Shown here: positions 17,388 to 30,325 of the stretch, one piece after another
How the letters are laid out: each line of letters starts with the position of its first letter
How positions within the stretch are numbered: the stretch's first letter is position 1
Source of the DNA: Ascidiimonas meishanensis
GTDB lineage: Bacteria > Bacteroidota > Bacteroidia > Flavobacteriales > Flavobacteriaceae
Direction of reading: 5' to 3'
Length of the DNA stretch: 64,000 nt
Assembly: GCF_037782385.1 (NCBI RefSeq)
Contig: NZ_JBBEXD010000009.1
Location: forward strand, 130,199 to 194,198
Translations under genes and position numbers: made by a program
The notes under the pieces: generated by a model
What the model saw: the letters and a program-made list of their open reading frames with translations, nothing else
Told to the model about the DNA's origin: nothing
Databases searched by the model: none

Positions 17388-18390
17388 AATACAATAAGAT
17401 TTGATTAATACTCTTTTAAAACTCTCAATTCTTCATATGCAATTTTTAAAAGTGATAACAAATAGGGGGGAAGTAGTTTAGTACTACTAATTAGAAATTT
17501 TAATAAAGAGGGAAATTTTTAAGATTCCTAATTCCTAATAAATTTAGTGAATTTTTTTATGATTTCATAATTTTTTTCCTATAACATTATCAGAAATACA
17601 AGTAAATTAGAAATATTCAATTGTTTTTTAGTAATGTACAATTCATAGCAGATTAAATAATTCCAAGATATTACACTTAGATATATAATTCTTGAATAGC
17701 ATAAACTTCTCTTAAATGCTTTTTTTAAAAAAGCACAAAATAGATTAAAGTATATATTCTTTTTGATTCTTCTGTTTTGAATAAAGGATAGCTGCATTTA
17801 TTAATAAAAACTAATTAATATGTGAAATTTTACTGACTAAACTTTTCGTTTAAAATTATTTTAAATTCATAGGAATTTAATAATTGGGTAAAAATTTCAT
17901 TATTTAATAATATTGTAACGGTATTTTTATCAATAAGACTGTTTTAATGATCAAAATTTGCCTAAAATCAATGTTGTGTAGTTCATTTTCTCAACCGTAT
18001 CACTAGTCACTAAAAGACAAATTCACCAAAAGACCTCAACATTACCTATACATAATCAACTATAACGTTTTAGTGAAGCTGAATAATAGGCCATTGAGAC
18101 CTTTATTAACAAGGGTTTTTATTAAAATGATAAAAAAACATATATATTTTTATTATGTATGTTTTTTGTAAAGGTGTTTAATGTGGATTTCATATCTTTT
18201 TAAGATAAGTTTAACTGTTCATAAACCAGAGGTTTTTTTAGATGCTTTTAAATTAATTTAATAGTTAGAATAAAATTGCTAAAACTATCAAATTTCAAAA
18301 ACGCAAATCAAAGATAAAATGGTAATAGTAGGGAAAGGAAACGGGTTTAGAACACTTCATCATTAAGATCAATTTAAACTATACAATACT
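17388..18390. other. 1-kb AT-rich divergent region between radical SAM operon and glucan locus
   Basis: No convincing gene was found on either strand; short frames here have no coding character. A dyad AGTAGT-5-ACTACT lies at 17472-17488, about 85 bases upstream of the radical SAM operon, and a weak dyad AAACATA/TATGTTT at 18136-18164. No clean TAnnTTTG box stands out. The region must carry the control elements of both divergent units and could hold a leader or small RNA. Confidence 0.5.
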
Positions 18391-21558
<3,168 letters not shown>

Positions 21559-21564
21559 ATTATC

Positions 21565-22974
21565 ATGAAAAACAAAAAATATATAACTTCAAAAATCACT
21601 CCCTTAGTAACTCTAGTATTTACTATGCTTTTAGTGAGTTGTGAAAGAGACCTTTCAGATGACGCCGTATTTGCTACCTTTCCTAACGATGGAGATGTTT
21701 TTATTGATTCCTTTTCTTCTGGTTTAAATTATTTTCCTTTTGTAGATGCAGGTGCAGATCCTACTGCTTTCACTGTTGTTACAGACGAGGTATTTTCAGG
21801 GAGTTCTGCGATGCGATTTGATGTTCCTTCATTTGGAAATGGTTTTGTAGGTGCTGCATTTAATACTACTGCTGCCAGAGATCTTACAGATTTTGATGCG
21901 CTTACATTTTATGCCAAAGCATCTCAGGCAGCAACAATTGATGCCATAGGTTTTGGAATTAATGCCGCTACAAATAATAAATATCAGGTAACACTAAACG
22001 GTCTAGACGTAAGTACCAATTGGAAAAAATACGTGATCCCCATACCAGATGCATCTAACTTAATTGATGAAACCGGATTGTTCTGGTTGGCTGAAGGAGC
22101 TTCTTTTGAAGGAGACGAGGGCGGATACATATTGTGGTTTGACGAAGTTAAGTTTGAAAAACTCGGTGCGGTTGCACAACCAAATCCAAAGATTTTTGAT
22201 GGAGAAGATTTGGTACAACAAACCTTTACAAATTCAAGTATTCAGATAAATGGACTCTCCCAGACATTTAACTTGTCTACCGGAATTAATCAAACAGTTA
22301 CGGCAGCTCCATCATATTTCAATTTTACTTCTACAGATATTGAAGTGGCTAGAGTAAGTGAATTAGGTGAGATTTCTGTGGTCGGTGAAGGAACTGCCGC
22401 AATAACAGCAATCTTAGGAGGTGTATTGGCAGAAGGTTCTATAGAAATAACAGCAACTGGCAGTCTGCCAACTGCTCCAATTCCAACGTTACCCCAAGCT
22501 AATGTAAAATCTATCTTTAGCAATACCTATGTAAATGATACGGAAAGCAACTTTACCCCTGGTTTTGGAGGATCAACAACGGAGACTACTGTTGCAGGAC
22601 CAAGTGATAATTCAGTGCTCATATATTCCAATAATAATTTTACTGGAATTGTTTTTGAAAATACGGTGGATGCTTCGGGATTAACATTTATGCATGTTGA
22701 TGTATATGTACAAGAAGCTGGAATAGAATTTGGATTGCAAATTAGAGACGTTGGTGCAAATCAAGAGATAGAGACAGATGTTAATAATGGATTTCCCATA
22801 GGTGATGACAAAGATTTTAGATTTGATGTAACAGGATTAACAGCTGGTGAATGGACTTCTTTTGAAATACCGCTTGGTGGAGATATTGCTTCTCAAAAAA
22901 ATAATTTAGGAGCGCTAATTTTAACAGGTGGACCTAACTTTATATTAGACAACATATATTTCTATACTGAGTAA
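21565..22974 (+). CDS. surface lipoprotein with carbohydrate-binding-like domains flanking an Ig-like domain
   Basis: The signal peptide ends in a lipobox (LLVSCERD). Residues about 40-195 form a galactose-binding-like beta-sandwich (DALTFYAKASQAATID, WKKYVIPIPDAS, FDEVKFEKLG), residues about 215-295 resemble a bacterial Ig-like Big_2 domain (SPSYFNFTSTDIEVARV-like pattern), and residues about 310-469 a second sandwich (FMHVDVYVQ, ILDNIYFYTE). No catalytic motif is visible. It starts 6 bases after the barrel fusion, so the two are translated together. It is probably a glucan-binding protein (SGBP) of the locus. Confidence 0.75.
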   Translation: MKNKKYITSKITPLVTLVFTMLLVSCERDLSDDAVFATFPNDGDVFIDSFSSGLNYFPFVDAGADPTAFTVVTDEVFSGSSAMRFDVPSFGNGFVGAAFNTTAARDLTDFDALTFYAKASQAATIDAIGFGINAATNNKYQVTLNGLDVSTNWKKYVIPIPDASNLIDETGLFWLAEGASFEGDEGGYILWFDEVKFEKLGAVAQPNPKIFDGEDLVQQTFTNSSIQINGLSQTFNLSTGINQTVTAAPSYFNFTSTDIEVARVSELGEISVVGEGTAAITAILGGVLAEGSIEITATGSLPTAPIPTLPQANVKSIFSNTYVNDTESNFTPGFGGSTTETTVAGPSDNSVLIYSNNNFTGIVFENTVDASGLTFMHVDVYVQEAGIEFGLQIRDVGANQEIETDVNNGFPIGDDKDFRFDVTGLTAGEWTSFEIPLGGDIASQKNNLGALILTGGPNFILDNIYFYTE

Positions 22975-23009
22975 GGCAGTACTATGATTCATCTATAAAT
23001 AATAAAATT

Positions 23010-23849
23010 ATGATAAGAAAATATATAACAGTATCTACACTAAAAATTATTATTCTGCAAAGCGCACTTATTGCATGCTTCTATGCAATGAATAGCTGCT
23101 CTACAGATGAGACGCAAACCGTAGCTACCTTCAATAATTTAGTATTAGAAGATAATTTTGATACCGAAGGCGCGCCAGACTCGGAAATTTGGGGTTATGA
23201 TATAGGAACAGGCGAAAACGGTTGGGGAAATAATGAATTGCAATATTATACAGATAGAACTGAAAATGTAACGGTAGAAAATGGGTACCTATTAATTACC
23301 GCCAGAGAAGAGTCTTTTAATGGTTCCCCTTATACATCGGCACGTTTACTTACCAAAGGCAAATTTGAGCAGCAATACGGCCGTTTTGAGGCACGTATGC
23401 GTTTACCCTATGGACAAGGTATGTGGCCTGCATTTTGGATGCTGGGTGATGACAATAATGGTACAGAAATATGGCCAAATATTGGTGAAATTGACATCAT
23501 GGAATACCGCGGCCAAAATCCATCTCTCATTTTAGGGAGCGTACACGGTCCGGGATATTCTGCAGGCGAAGCTATTTCTAAAGGATATACGCTTCAAAAT
23601 GACAGATTTGATACTGGATTTCATGTGTTTGGCATTGAATGGGGACCAAATTATATCAACTATTATGTTGACGATGTCCTCTACAACCAAATTACGCCAG
23701 AAGATGTTCCAGGCGAGTGGGTTTTTGACCGTCCATTTTATATTATTATAAATTTAGCGGTAGGAGGCAGCTTTGTAGGTAGTCCAAATGATGAAACTGA
23801 ATTTCCACAAACAATGCTCGTAGATTATGTTCGAGTGTATCAACAATAA
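23010..23849 (+). CDS. GH16 endo-beta-1,3-glucanase (laminarinase) lipoprotein
   Basis: A lipoprotein signal (YAMNSCSTDE, Cys near residue 30) is followed by a single GH16 domain. The catalytic motif GEIDIMEYRG supplies nucleophile Glu160 and acid/base Glu165 in the beta-bulge form EIDIME typical of laminarinases. Other family hallmarks are LTKGKFEQQYGRFEARM, GMWPAFWMLGDD, HVFGIEWGPNYINYYVDDV and the C-terminal MLVDYVRVYQ. It should cut the beta-1,3 backbone of laminarin at the cell surface. It has no accessory binding module itself; the neighbours on both sides supply them. Confidence 0.93.
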   Translation: MIRKYITVSTLKIIILQSALIACFYAMNSCSTDETQTVATFNNLVLEDNFDTEGAPDSEIWGYDIGTGENGWGNNELQYYTDRTENVTVENGYLLITAREESFNGSPYTSARLLTKGKFEQQYGRFEARMRLPYGQGMWPAFWMLGDDNNGTEIWPNIGEIDIMEYRGQNPSLILGSVHGPGYSAGEAISKGYTLQNDRFDTGFHVFGIEWGPNYINYYVDDVLYNQITPEDVPGEWVFDRPFYIIINLAVGGSFVGSPNDETEFPQTMLVDYVRVYQQ

Positions 23850-23875
23850 AAACAGGGATCAATAATACGTATATT

Positions 23876-26701
23876 ATGAAACAAATTTTTAAAGGATTTA
23901 GAATAGTTGCAGTGTTAATATTGGCATTAGCTTATGTTGGATGTGACGACGACGATGTAATATTACCGCAAATAGAAGCAGGTTTTACGCAAACAATTAA
24001 TCAAGATACAGGAACAGTAACCTTTATCAATACATCTACAAACGCAGATACTTATGCCTGGGATTTTGGAGATGGAACCACTTCAACTGAGATCAACCCT
24101 ATCAAGTCATTCCCTACAGGAGTTTACACTGTAACGTTGGAAGCAAGTAATAGTGCTGGTGCCTCAGAAAGTTTTGAAGATGTTATAACCATCAGTATTC
24201 CTGAAGTGGTAGCATTCCCAATTTCTTTTGATAACCCGCAAGTATCTTATGAGCCTACCGTATTCAATGGGGTAGCTTTCCAAATAGTAGAAAATCCAGA
24301 TTTGTCAGGTTCAAATACGGAGGCATCTAATGTTGCCGAAATCGTAAATAGCGGAGCAACTTTTGAAGGTTTCTTTTTTGAGTTAGGAGTGCCATTAGAT
24401 TTAAGCACAGACAAATCCGTAAAAATAGACTTCTGGTCTAATACCCCAATAAATGTTTTATTAAAATTAGAAGATGGTAATGGTCCAGATACAGAAGTAA
24501 CCGTAAGTCACGGTGGAACAGGATGGGAAGAAATGTATTTTACATTTGATTCATCGAGTAGCTTTTCAATCATTACATTTTTTATTGATCCAACAGGTAC
24601 AACTGCTGGCACTTTTTACTTGGATGGAATAGAGCAAATCAATACAGACGATATTCCATGTCTAGAAACTGAATTAAAATTACCAGTAGATTTTGATTGT
24701 GAAGGCATAGATTATGCTACTAAAATTGTTGGTAACGTGAATTTTACAGTGGTAGATAATCCAGAATTATCTGGTATTAATAATGTTGCTTCCAAAGTAG
24801 GTCAAATTACGAATGTTGGTGCAAATTTTGAAAATGCGTTTTTCAATTTTGATGTACCCGTAGACTTTACAACAGATAAAGGAATTAGTTTAAAAATGTT
24901 CTCTACACAAGCCTTACCTATTTTATTGAAGTTTGAAGATGGTACAGAGGGTGATACAGAAGATACTCAAAACCATACAGGTTCTGGTTGGGAAGAGTTA
25001 ACTTTTACATTTAACTCAACAGGTTCTTACAATGATATGGTACTATTTGTAGACGGCCCAGGTGCAGCGGCAGGTACATTTTATGTAGATGATTTTGAGC
25101 AAGTATCAGGTAACGTAAGTACGCCATGTACACCCGAAATGGCTGAAAATATTGATCCTGCTAACGGAGATATTAATTGGACATTCCTTACCAATGATGC
25201 AAACACAACATTTGAAGCATTCGGTAATACATCTGGAGAAATAGTGCCTAACCCTGTGATAGATGCAGTTAATTCAAGCTGTAACGTAGAAAAATTCACT
25301 AAAACTGGAGGATGCCAGACCTTTGCAGGACTTGGAACAGAATTGGCAACTGCTTTAGACTTTACCAATGCAGCTACTAATAAAGTTTTCACCATGAAAG
25401 TTTTAGCAGAAACGCAGGTTACAGAAGTAACACTCCGTTTGGAGCGATTACCTTTTCCTGATACAGATCCTGCACAAGACCGGGTAGCCACCATAACCCA
25501 AGTAGGAGAATGGCAAGAGCTAACTTTTGATTTTTCCGATGTAAACACTGGAACTTATAAAAGTATGATTATCTATTTTGAAAGAAACCAACCTTGTGAT
25601 GGAGATGTTTATTATTTTGATGATATAAAACAAGTTGCAGGCGGTGTAGGTACCACTTGTACTCCTGAAACAGCAGAGAATATTGACCCTGCTAACGGAG
25701 ATATTAACTGGACATTCCTTACTAATGATGTAAACACAACATTTGAAGCCTTTGGAAATACTGCAGGAGAAATAGTTGAAAACCCTGTGTTAGATGCTGT
25801 CAATTCAAGCTGTAATGTAGAAAAATTTACGAAAACTGGAGGATGCCAAACTTTTGCGGGACTTGGAACAGAACTAGCAACTGCTTTAGATTTTACCAAT
25901 GCAGCTACTAATAAAGTTTTCACCATGAAGGTTCTAGCAGAAACACAGGTTACAGAAGTAACACTGCGTTTAGAAAGATTACCTTTCCCTGATACAGATC
26001 CTGCACAAGACCGTGTTGCCACCATAACCCAAGTAGGTGCGTGGCAAGAGTTAACTTTTGATTTCTCTGATGTCAATACAGGTACTTATAAAAGTATGAT
26101 TATCTATTTTGAAAGAAACCAACCTTGTGATGGTGACGTGTATTATTTTGATGATATAAAACAAGTTGCAGGCTCCGGAGGCGGAGGTGGAGGCGGAGGT
26201 ACTACTTCTGGTCTCGCACAAAATGGTGATTTTGAAACTGGAGATTTCACTAGTTGGGAAGTTTTTGAAAATGGAGGATCTATAACCATAGATGGAGTTG
26301 AGAATAATGGTGGAGATTGGTCTGGAAAAATAGTGGCTACTGGAAGTTCAGCAGCTGGAAGTAATGCTACTTTAAAGCAAGAACGTAAAGGAGCGGGTGT
26401 TGTAAACGCCGGTGATACTGTACAAATAACTTTTGACTACTTAGGAGGAGCAACTGCGCCTGGAGCCGTGATTAACATTCAAATTTTTGGCGAAATTCAA
26501 GCAGGAGGAGTTTCCTTTACAGAAAACCCTCCATCACCAACTTTTGCAACTACTTGGACACCTTATACGTATACATTTACTGTTCCAAATGGGGCGGATG
26601 TTAGTGGCGGAATTACACTACAGTTTAATTCTCCCTGTGGTGCCGTTGATGGTTGTAACTCTACGCTAAATTTAGATAACGTTTCAATCAATATATTATA
26701 A
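23876..26701 (+). CDS. multi-module carbohydrate-binding lipoprotein (PKD plus five CBM-like domains)
   Basis: The signal peptide ends in YVGCDDDD; the acidic run after Cys resembles a Bacteroidota lipoprotein export signal, so the protein should be on the cell surface. A PKD domain (about 33-107, YAWDFGDGTTS) is followed by two related sandwich modules (about 112-258 and 265-415), two almost identical modules (about 418-590 and 595-766, bases 25128-25658 and 25659-26173), a Gly-rich linker (GSGGGGGGGG), and a CBM4-like module (about 780-941, NGDFETGDFTSWEV). No catalytic residues are seen. A multivalent glucan-binding role is likely. It is the last gene before a strong hairpin. Confidence 0.82.
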   Translation: MKQIFKGFRIVAVLILALAYVGCDDDDVILPQIEAGFTQTINQDTGTVTFINTSTNADTYAWDFGDGTTSTEINPIKSFPTGVYTVTLEASNSAGASESFEDVITISIPEVVAFPISFDNPQVSYEPTVFNGVAFQIVENPDLSGSNTEASNVAEIVNSGATFEGFFFELGVPLDLSTDKSVKIDFWSNTPINVLLKLEDGNGPDTEVTVSHGGTGWEEMYFTFDSSSSFSIITFFIDPTGTTAGTFYLDGIEQINTDDIPCLETELKLPVDFDCEGIDYATKIVGNVNFTVVDNPELSGINNVASKVGQITNVGANFENAFFNFDVPVDFTTDKGISLKMFSTQALPILLKFEDGTEGDTEDTQNHTGSGWEELTFTFNSTGSYNDMVLFVDGPGAAAGTFYVDDFEQVSGNVSTPCTPEMAENIDPANGDINWTFLTNDANTTFEAFGNTSGEIVPNPVIDAVNSSCNVEKFTKTGGCQTFAGLGTELATALDFTNAATNKVFTMKVLAETQVTEVTLRLERLPFPDTDPAQDRVATITQVGEWQELTFDFSDVNTGTYKSMIIYFERNQPCDGDVYYFDDIKQVAGGVGTTCTPETAENIDPANGDINWTFLTNDVNTTFEAFGNTAGEIVENPVLDAVNSSCNVEKFTKTGGCQTFAGLGTELATALDFTNAATNKVFTMKVLAETQVTEVTLRLERLPFPDTDPAQDRVATITQVGAWQELTFDFSDVNTGTYKSMIIYFERNQPCDGDVYYFDDIKQVAGSGGGGGGGGTTSGLAQNGDFETGDFTSWEVFENGGSITIDGVENNGGDWSGKIVATGSSAAGSNATLKQERKGAGVVNAGDTVQITFDYLGGATAPGAVINIQIFGEIQAGGVSFTENPPSPTFATTWTPYTYTFTVPNGADVSGGITLQFNSPCGAVDGCNSTLNLDNVSINIL
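25128..26173 (+). repeat. tandem in-frame duplication, period about 531 bp
   Basis: Two consecutive copies (25128-25658 and 25659-26173) encode near-identical 177-residue modules. Protein differences are few (for example Ala/Val, Ser/Ala, Pro/Glu, Ile/Leu, Glu/Ala), while many differences in DNA are at third positions, so the duplication is not brand new and protein sequence has been kept. Confidence 0.9.
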
Positions 26702-26722
26702 TTTACAAATAAGAATTAATTT

Positions 26723-26765
26723 TTCAATACGGTCTTTCAAACTGTTAAGACCGTATTGAATTTAT
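26723..26765 (+). terminator. strong hairpin inside the glucan locus
   Basis: Perfect 14-bp arms (TTCAATACGGTCTT and its complement AAGACCGTATTGAA) with a 10-base loop are followed by TTTATTAT. It lies 22 bases after the binding-lipoprotein stop and 67 bases before the phosphorylase. The T-tract is short, so it may be a partial terminator, an attenuator or a 3'-end stabiliser. Confidence 0.75.
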
Positions 26766-26831
26766 TATAGAATCAAAGTTTTATAGGATCCTCTAGATAG
26801 GCTAATAAAAAACCACATTGTACATACATTA

Positions 26832-29800
26832 ATGAAGCAAGATAAAGCACATCAAAAAATAGCAATGGAACAAGTTATAATTGACAACGAAGCGTATTTT
26901 AAAATCGCTAATAGCGATCATATGCGTCCGTTTTTTATGAGTATTGTAAGTGATTCCAACCATTGGATGTTTATTTCAAGTAATGGAGGTTTAACAGCTG
27001 GACGTAAAAACAGTGAATATTCGTTTTTCCCTTATTATACGGATGATAAAATTACAGAGTCTGCTGAAATAACAGGAAGCAAATCCATTTTTCAAGTTAA
27101 TGGGAAACAACTCTGGGAACCATTTTCTATTCGACAAGAAGGTTTATACAAGACCACTAGAAATCTTTATAAAAATATCTTTGGTAATAAAGTGATATTT
27201 GAAGAAATTAATCATGACTTATCTTTAACCTTTAGGTATCAATGGAGCTCTAGCAATGAATTTGGTTTTGTAAAAAAGTCTACATTGGTAAATAATTCAT
27301 CTTCAAACATCAATGTGGTCTTACTAGATGGATTTCAGAATATTTTACCCTATGGAGTGCCTACAGATACTCAAAACAGAGTGAGTAATTTGGTAGATGC
27401 TTACAAAAGAAATCAACTTGAAAAAGAAGTAGGTCTTGGTATCTATGCATTAAGTGCAATTATTGTAGATAAAGCAGAACCAAGTGAGGCTTTAAAAGCA
27501 AATATAGCTTGGTCATTAGGTTTAAAGAATCCAAAATATTTAGTGTCTTCCCTTCAGCTTCAAGAATTTAGAAGTGGAAACAAGATTAAAGAAGAAACAG
27601 ACATTAAAGCAGAAAAAGGAGCCTATTTTGTGAACGTGGAAATTGAGCTTGCATCTTTAGCAGAAAAAGAATGGATATTGGTTGCAAACGTAAATCAAGA
27701 TCATTCTGCTATTGCAAGTATTATTCATCAAATTAATCAGGAAAAAAACTTATATGAACAAGTTTTAGAAAACGTAGAACTTGGCACAAAAAGATTAATT
27801 CAACTCAATGGAAGTTCAGATGGTTTACAACAAACGGCAGATAATTTAAGAGATACTAGACATTTTTCTAATACGCTGTTCAATATTATGCGCGGTGGGA
27901 TTTTTGATAATAATTATAATATTGAAAAGTGGGATTTCAAAAATTATCTATCAAATGCTAATAAAACAGTTTTTCAAAGTGTTGAAGCTACTATTGATTC
28001 GCTTCCAGAAATATTTTCTCTTACTCAATTAAAAAATGTAGCTAACCAAAGTAACGATAAGAACTTTAGAAGACTTTGTTTAGAATATATGCCGCTTAAA
28101 TTTAGTAGAAGACATGGTGACCCAAGTAGACCATGGAACATATTTTCTATAAATACACGTAGCGAATTAGATGGATCAAAAATTCTAGATTATCAAGGCA
28201 ATTGGAGAGATATTTTTCAAAACTGGGAAGCACTAGCGCTCTCCTTTCCTGAATTTGTTGAGGCCATGATTCATAAATTTTTGAATGCCACTACATTTGA
28301 TGGATATAACCCTTATCGCGTTACAAAAGACGGATTTGACTGGGAAACTATTGAGCCAGATAATCCTTGGTCATATATTGGATATTGGGGAGATCATCAA
28401 ATTATATACTTACTTAAATTTTTAGAATTTATAGAGAAATACACTCCAGGTAAATTAGACTCTTATTTTAATGAGGAGATATTTGTGTATGCCAATGTTC
28501 CTTATAAAATAAAGAGTTATGAAGATATTTTAAATAACCCAAAAGATACTATAGAGTTTGATGAGGAATTAGATCATCATATAGCTATTACAAAAGAAAC
28601 TCTAGGAGCTGATAGTGCCCTAAGATTCAATAAAGAGGGAACCATACATCAAGTAAATTTTATAGAGAAAATATTGGCAACGGTATTGGCCAAAGTATCT
28701 AATTTTATTCCTGAAGCTGGAATCTGGTTAAATACACAACGGCCAGAATGGAACGATGCTAATAATGCCCTAGTAGGTAATGGAGTGTCCATGGTGACCC
28801 TCTATTATTTAAGACGTTTTTTAAACTTTTTTGAAAAAACGCTTACTGATTCTAATGTAAAAGTGGTTGCTGTGTCAGAAGAATTAATGAAATTCTTTCA
28901 AAGCATACATGCAACTTTAGAAACGCATCAGGATTTATTAAATACGACAATTTCAGATAAAGATCGTAAGCAAATTTTAGATGGTCTTGGACAGGCGGGA
29001 AGTGAATACAGACTTACTATTTATGACAAAAAGTTTACAGGAAATAAAAACAATCTGGAACTACAAAAAGTTATTCAGTTTTTAAAGCTTACCCTTAGTT
29101 ATTTAGATCACACGATTGATGCTAATAGGCGTAAAGATAATATGTACCATGCCTACAATTTAATGACACTGCATGGAGATCATTCAGTATCCATATCTTA
29201 TTTAGAGGAAATGTTAGAGGGCCAGGTAGCAGCCTTGAGTTCTGGTTATATTTCATCTAAAGATTGTATGAACTTGCTAGATGGATTAAAAAATAGTGCA
29301 CTATTTAGAGAAGATCAATATAGTTATTTACTGTATCCAAATAAGGAACTGCCTAGTTTTTTAAATAAGAATAGTATTCCAAAGGAAGCCATTGAAAGAT
29401 CTCAATTGTTAAAACAGCTTGTTAAAGATGGGAATAATAGAATTATAGAGAAAGATATAAATGGAAAATATCATTTTAATGGTAATTTTAATAATGCCAA
29501 TAGTGTTAAAAATGCCTTATCAAAATTAGACGCATCTCAATACAAAGACTTAGTAGACGCTGAAAAATCATTAATACTTAACATTTTTGAGGAAGTTTTT
29601 AACCATAAAGCGTTTACGGGTAGATCTGGTACTTTCTATGGGTATGAAGGTCTTGGTTCTATTTATTGGCATATGGTCTCTAAATTACAATTGGCAGTGC
29701 AAGAATGCTGTATTAGAGCAATTGAAGATAAAGAAAGTGATAAAGTTATTGGTAGGTTATTAGAGCACTATTATGAAATTAATGAAGGCATAGGTGTACA

Positions 29801-30281
29801 TAAATCTCCCTCACTTTACGGAGCTTTCCCAACAGATCCATATTCACATACACCTTCTGGAAAAGGTGCACAACAACCAGGTATGACCGGGCAGGTAAAA
29901 GAAGATATTTTAAGCAGGTTTGGAGAATTAGGCGTTTTCTTAGAAAATGGCAAATTATCTTTTAATCCTTGTTTGCTAAGAAGAAATGAATTTTTATCAC
30001 ACCCAAAAATGTTTGAGTATCTAGATGTAGATGCCAATCAAAAAAGACTTCCTTTAGATGCAAACTCACTATGTTTTACCTACTGTCAGGTTCCTGTTAT
30101 TTATAAATTGGCAGATACAGAAAGCTTAGAAGTGATCTTTAGTGATGAGCACCATAAACAATTTGATGAGTTGCAATTAGATAAGGAAACAAGTGAAAAG
30201 GTTTTTAAAAGAACTGGTTTGGTTTCACACATTGTGGTAACCTTAAAAGAAAGATTAATAAATGTGGCAATTGAACGGTAG
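26832..30281 (+). CDS. GH149-like beta-1,3-glucan phosphorylase (GH94-related)
   Basis: This 1149-residue protein has no signal peptide, so it acts in the cytoplasm. It resembles the GH94/GH149 phosphorylase group: an N-terminal sandwich with WMFISSNGGLTAGRKNSEYSFFPYYTDD, an (alpha/alpha)6 barrel, and the C-terminal motifs YGYEGLGSIYWHMVSKL and DPYSHTPSGKGAQQPGMTGQVKED. The length and these motifs best fit GH149, which splits beta-1,3-glucan oligosaccharides with phosphate to give glucose 1-phosphate; GH161 or GH94 are alternatives. It sits among GH16, GH17 and GH30 genes, which supports a laminari-oligosaccharide substrate. It follows the mid-locus hairpin, and no clear own promoter was seen. 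Confidence 0.78.
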   Translation: MKQDKAHQKIAMEQVIIDNEAYFKIANSDHMRPFFMSIVSDSNHWMFISSNGGLTAGRKNSEYSFFPYYTDDKITESAEITGSKSIFQVNGKQLWEPFSIRQEGLYKTTRNLYKNIFGNKVIFEEINHDLSLTFRYQWSSSNEFGFVKKSTLVNNSSSNINVVLLDGFQNILPYGVPTDTQNRVSNLVDAYKRNQLEKEVGLGIYALSAIIVDKAEPSEALKANIAWSLGLKNPKYLVSSLQLQEFRSGNKIKEETDIKAEKGAYFVNVEIELASLAEKEWILVANVNQDHSAIASIIHQINQEKNLYEQVLENVELGTKRLIQLNGSSDGLQQTADNLRDTRHFSNTLFNIMRGGIFDNNYNIEKWDFKNYLSNANKTVFQSVEATIDSLPEIFSLTQLKNVANQSNDKNFRRLCLEYMPLKFSRRHGDPSRPWNIFSINTRSELDGSKILDYQGNWRDIFQNWEALALSFPEFVEAMIHKFLNATTFDGYNPYRVTKDGFDWETIEPDNPWSYIGYWGDHQIIYLLKFLEFIEKYTPGKLDSYFNEEIFVYANVPYKIKSYEDILNNPKDTIEFDEELDHHIAITKETLGADSALRFNKEGTIHQVNFIEKILATVLAKVSNFIPEAGIWLNTQRPEWNDANNALVGNGVSMVTLYYLRRFLNFFEKTLTDSNVKVVAVSEELMKFFQSIHATLETHQDLLNTTISDKDRKQILDGLGQAGSEYRLTIYDKKFTGNKNNLELQKVIQFLKLTLSYLDHTIDANRRKDNMYHAYNLMTLHGDHSVSISYLEEMLEGQVAALSSGYISSKDCMNLLDGLKNSALFREDQYSYLLYPNKELPSFLNKNSIPKEAIERSQLLKQLVKDGNNRIIEKDINGKYHFNGNFNNANSVKNALSKLDASQYKDLVDAEKSLILNIFEEVFNHKAFTGRSGTFYGYEGLGSIYWHMVSKLQLAVQECCIRAIEDKESDKVIGRLLEHYYEINEGIGVHKSPSLYGAFPTDPYSHTPSGKGAQQPGMTGQVKEDILSRFGELGVFLENGKLSFNPCLLRRNEFLSHPKMFEYLDVDANQKRLPLDANSLCFTYCQVPVIYKLADTESLEVIFSDEHHKQFDELQLDKETSEKVFKRTGLVSHIVVTLKERLINVAIER

Positions 30282-30325
30282 ACATTAAAGTATAAAATTA
30301 GCTTAATAACCTAAAATAGTAACGG

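Noticed and set aside
17579..17797. 72-codon minus-strand frame in the spacer before the glucan locus
   Set aside because: Hydrophobic, low-complexity translation of AT-rich DNA with no family features.
25081..26076. Long minus-strand frames antisense to the duplicated binding modules
   Set aside because: They mirror the repeat and codon structure of the real gene on the plus strand and read as Ser/Val-rich shadow translation.
26173..26220. Glycine-codon run as a possible frameshifting or phase-variable repeat
   Set aside because: It encodes an ordinary Gly-rich linker with mixed codons, not a pure slippage tract.
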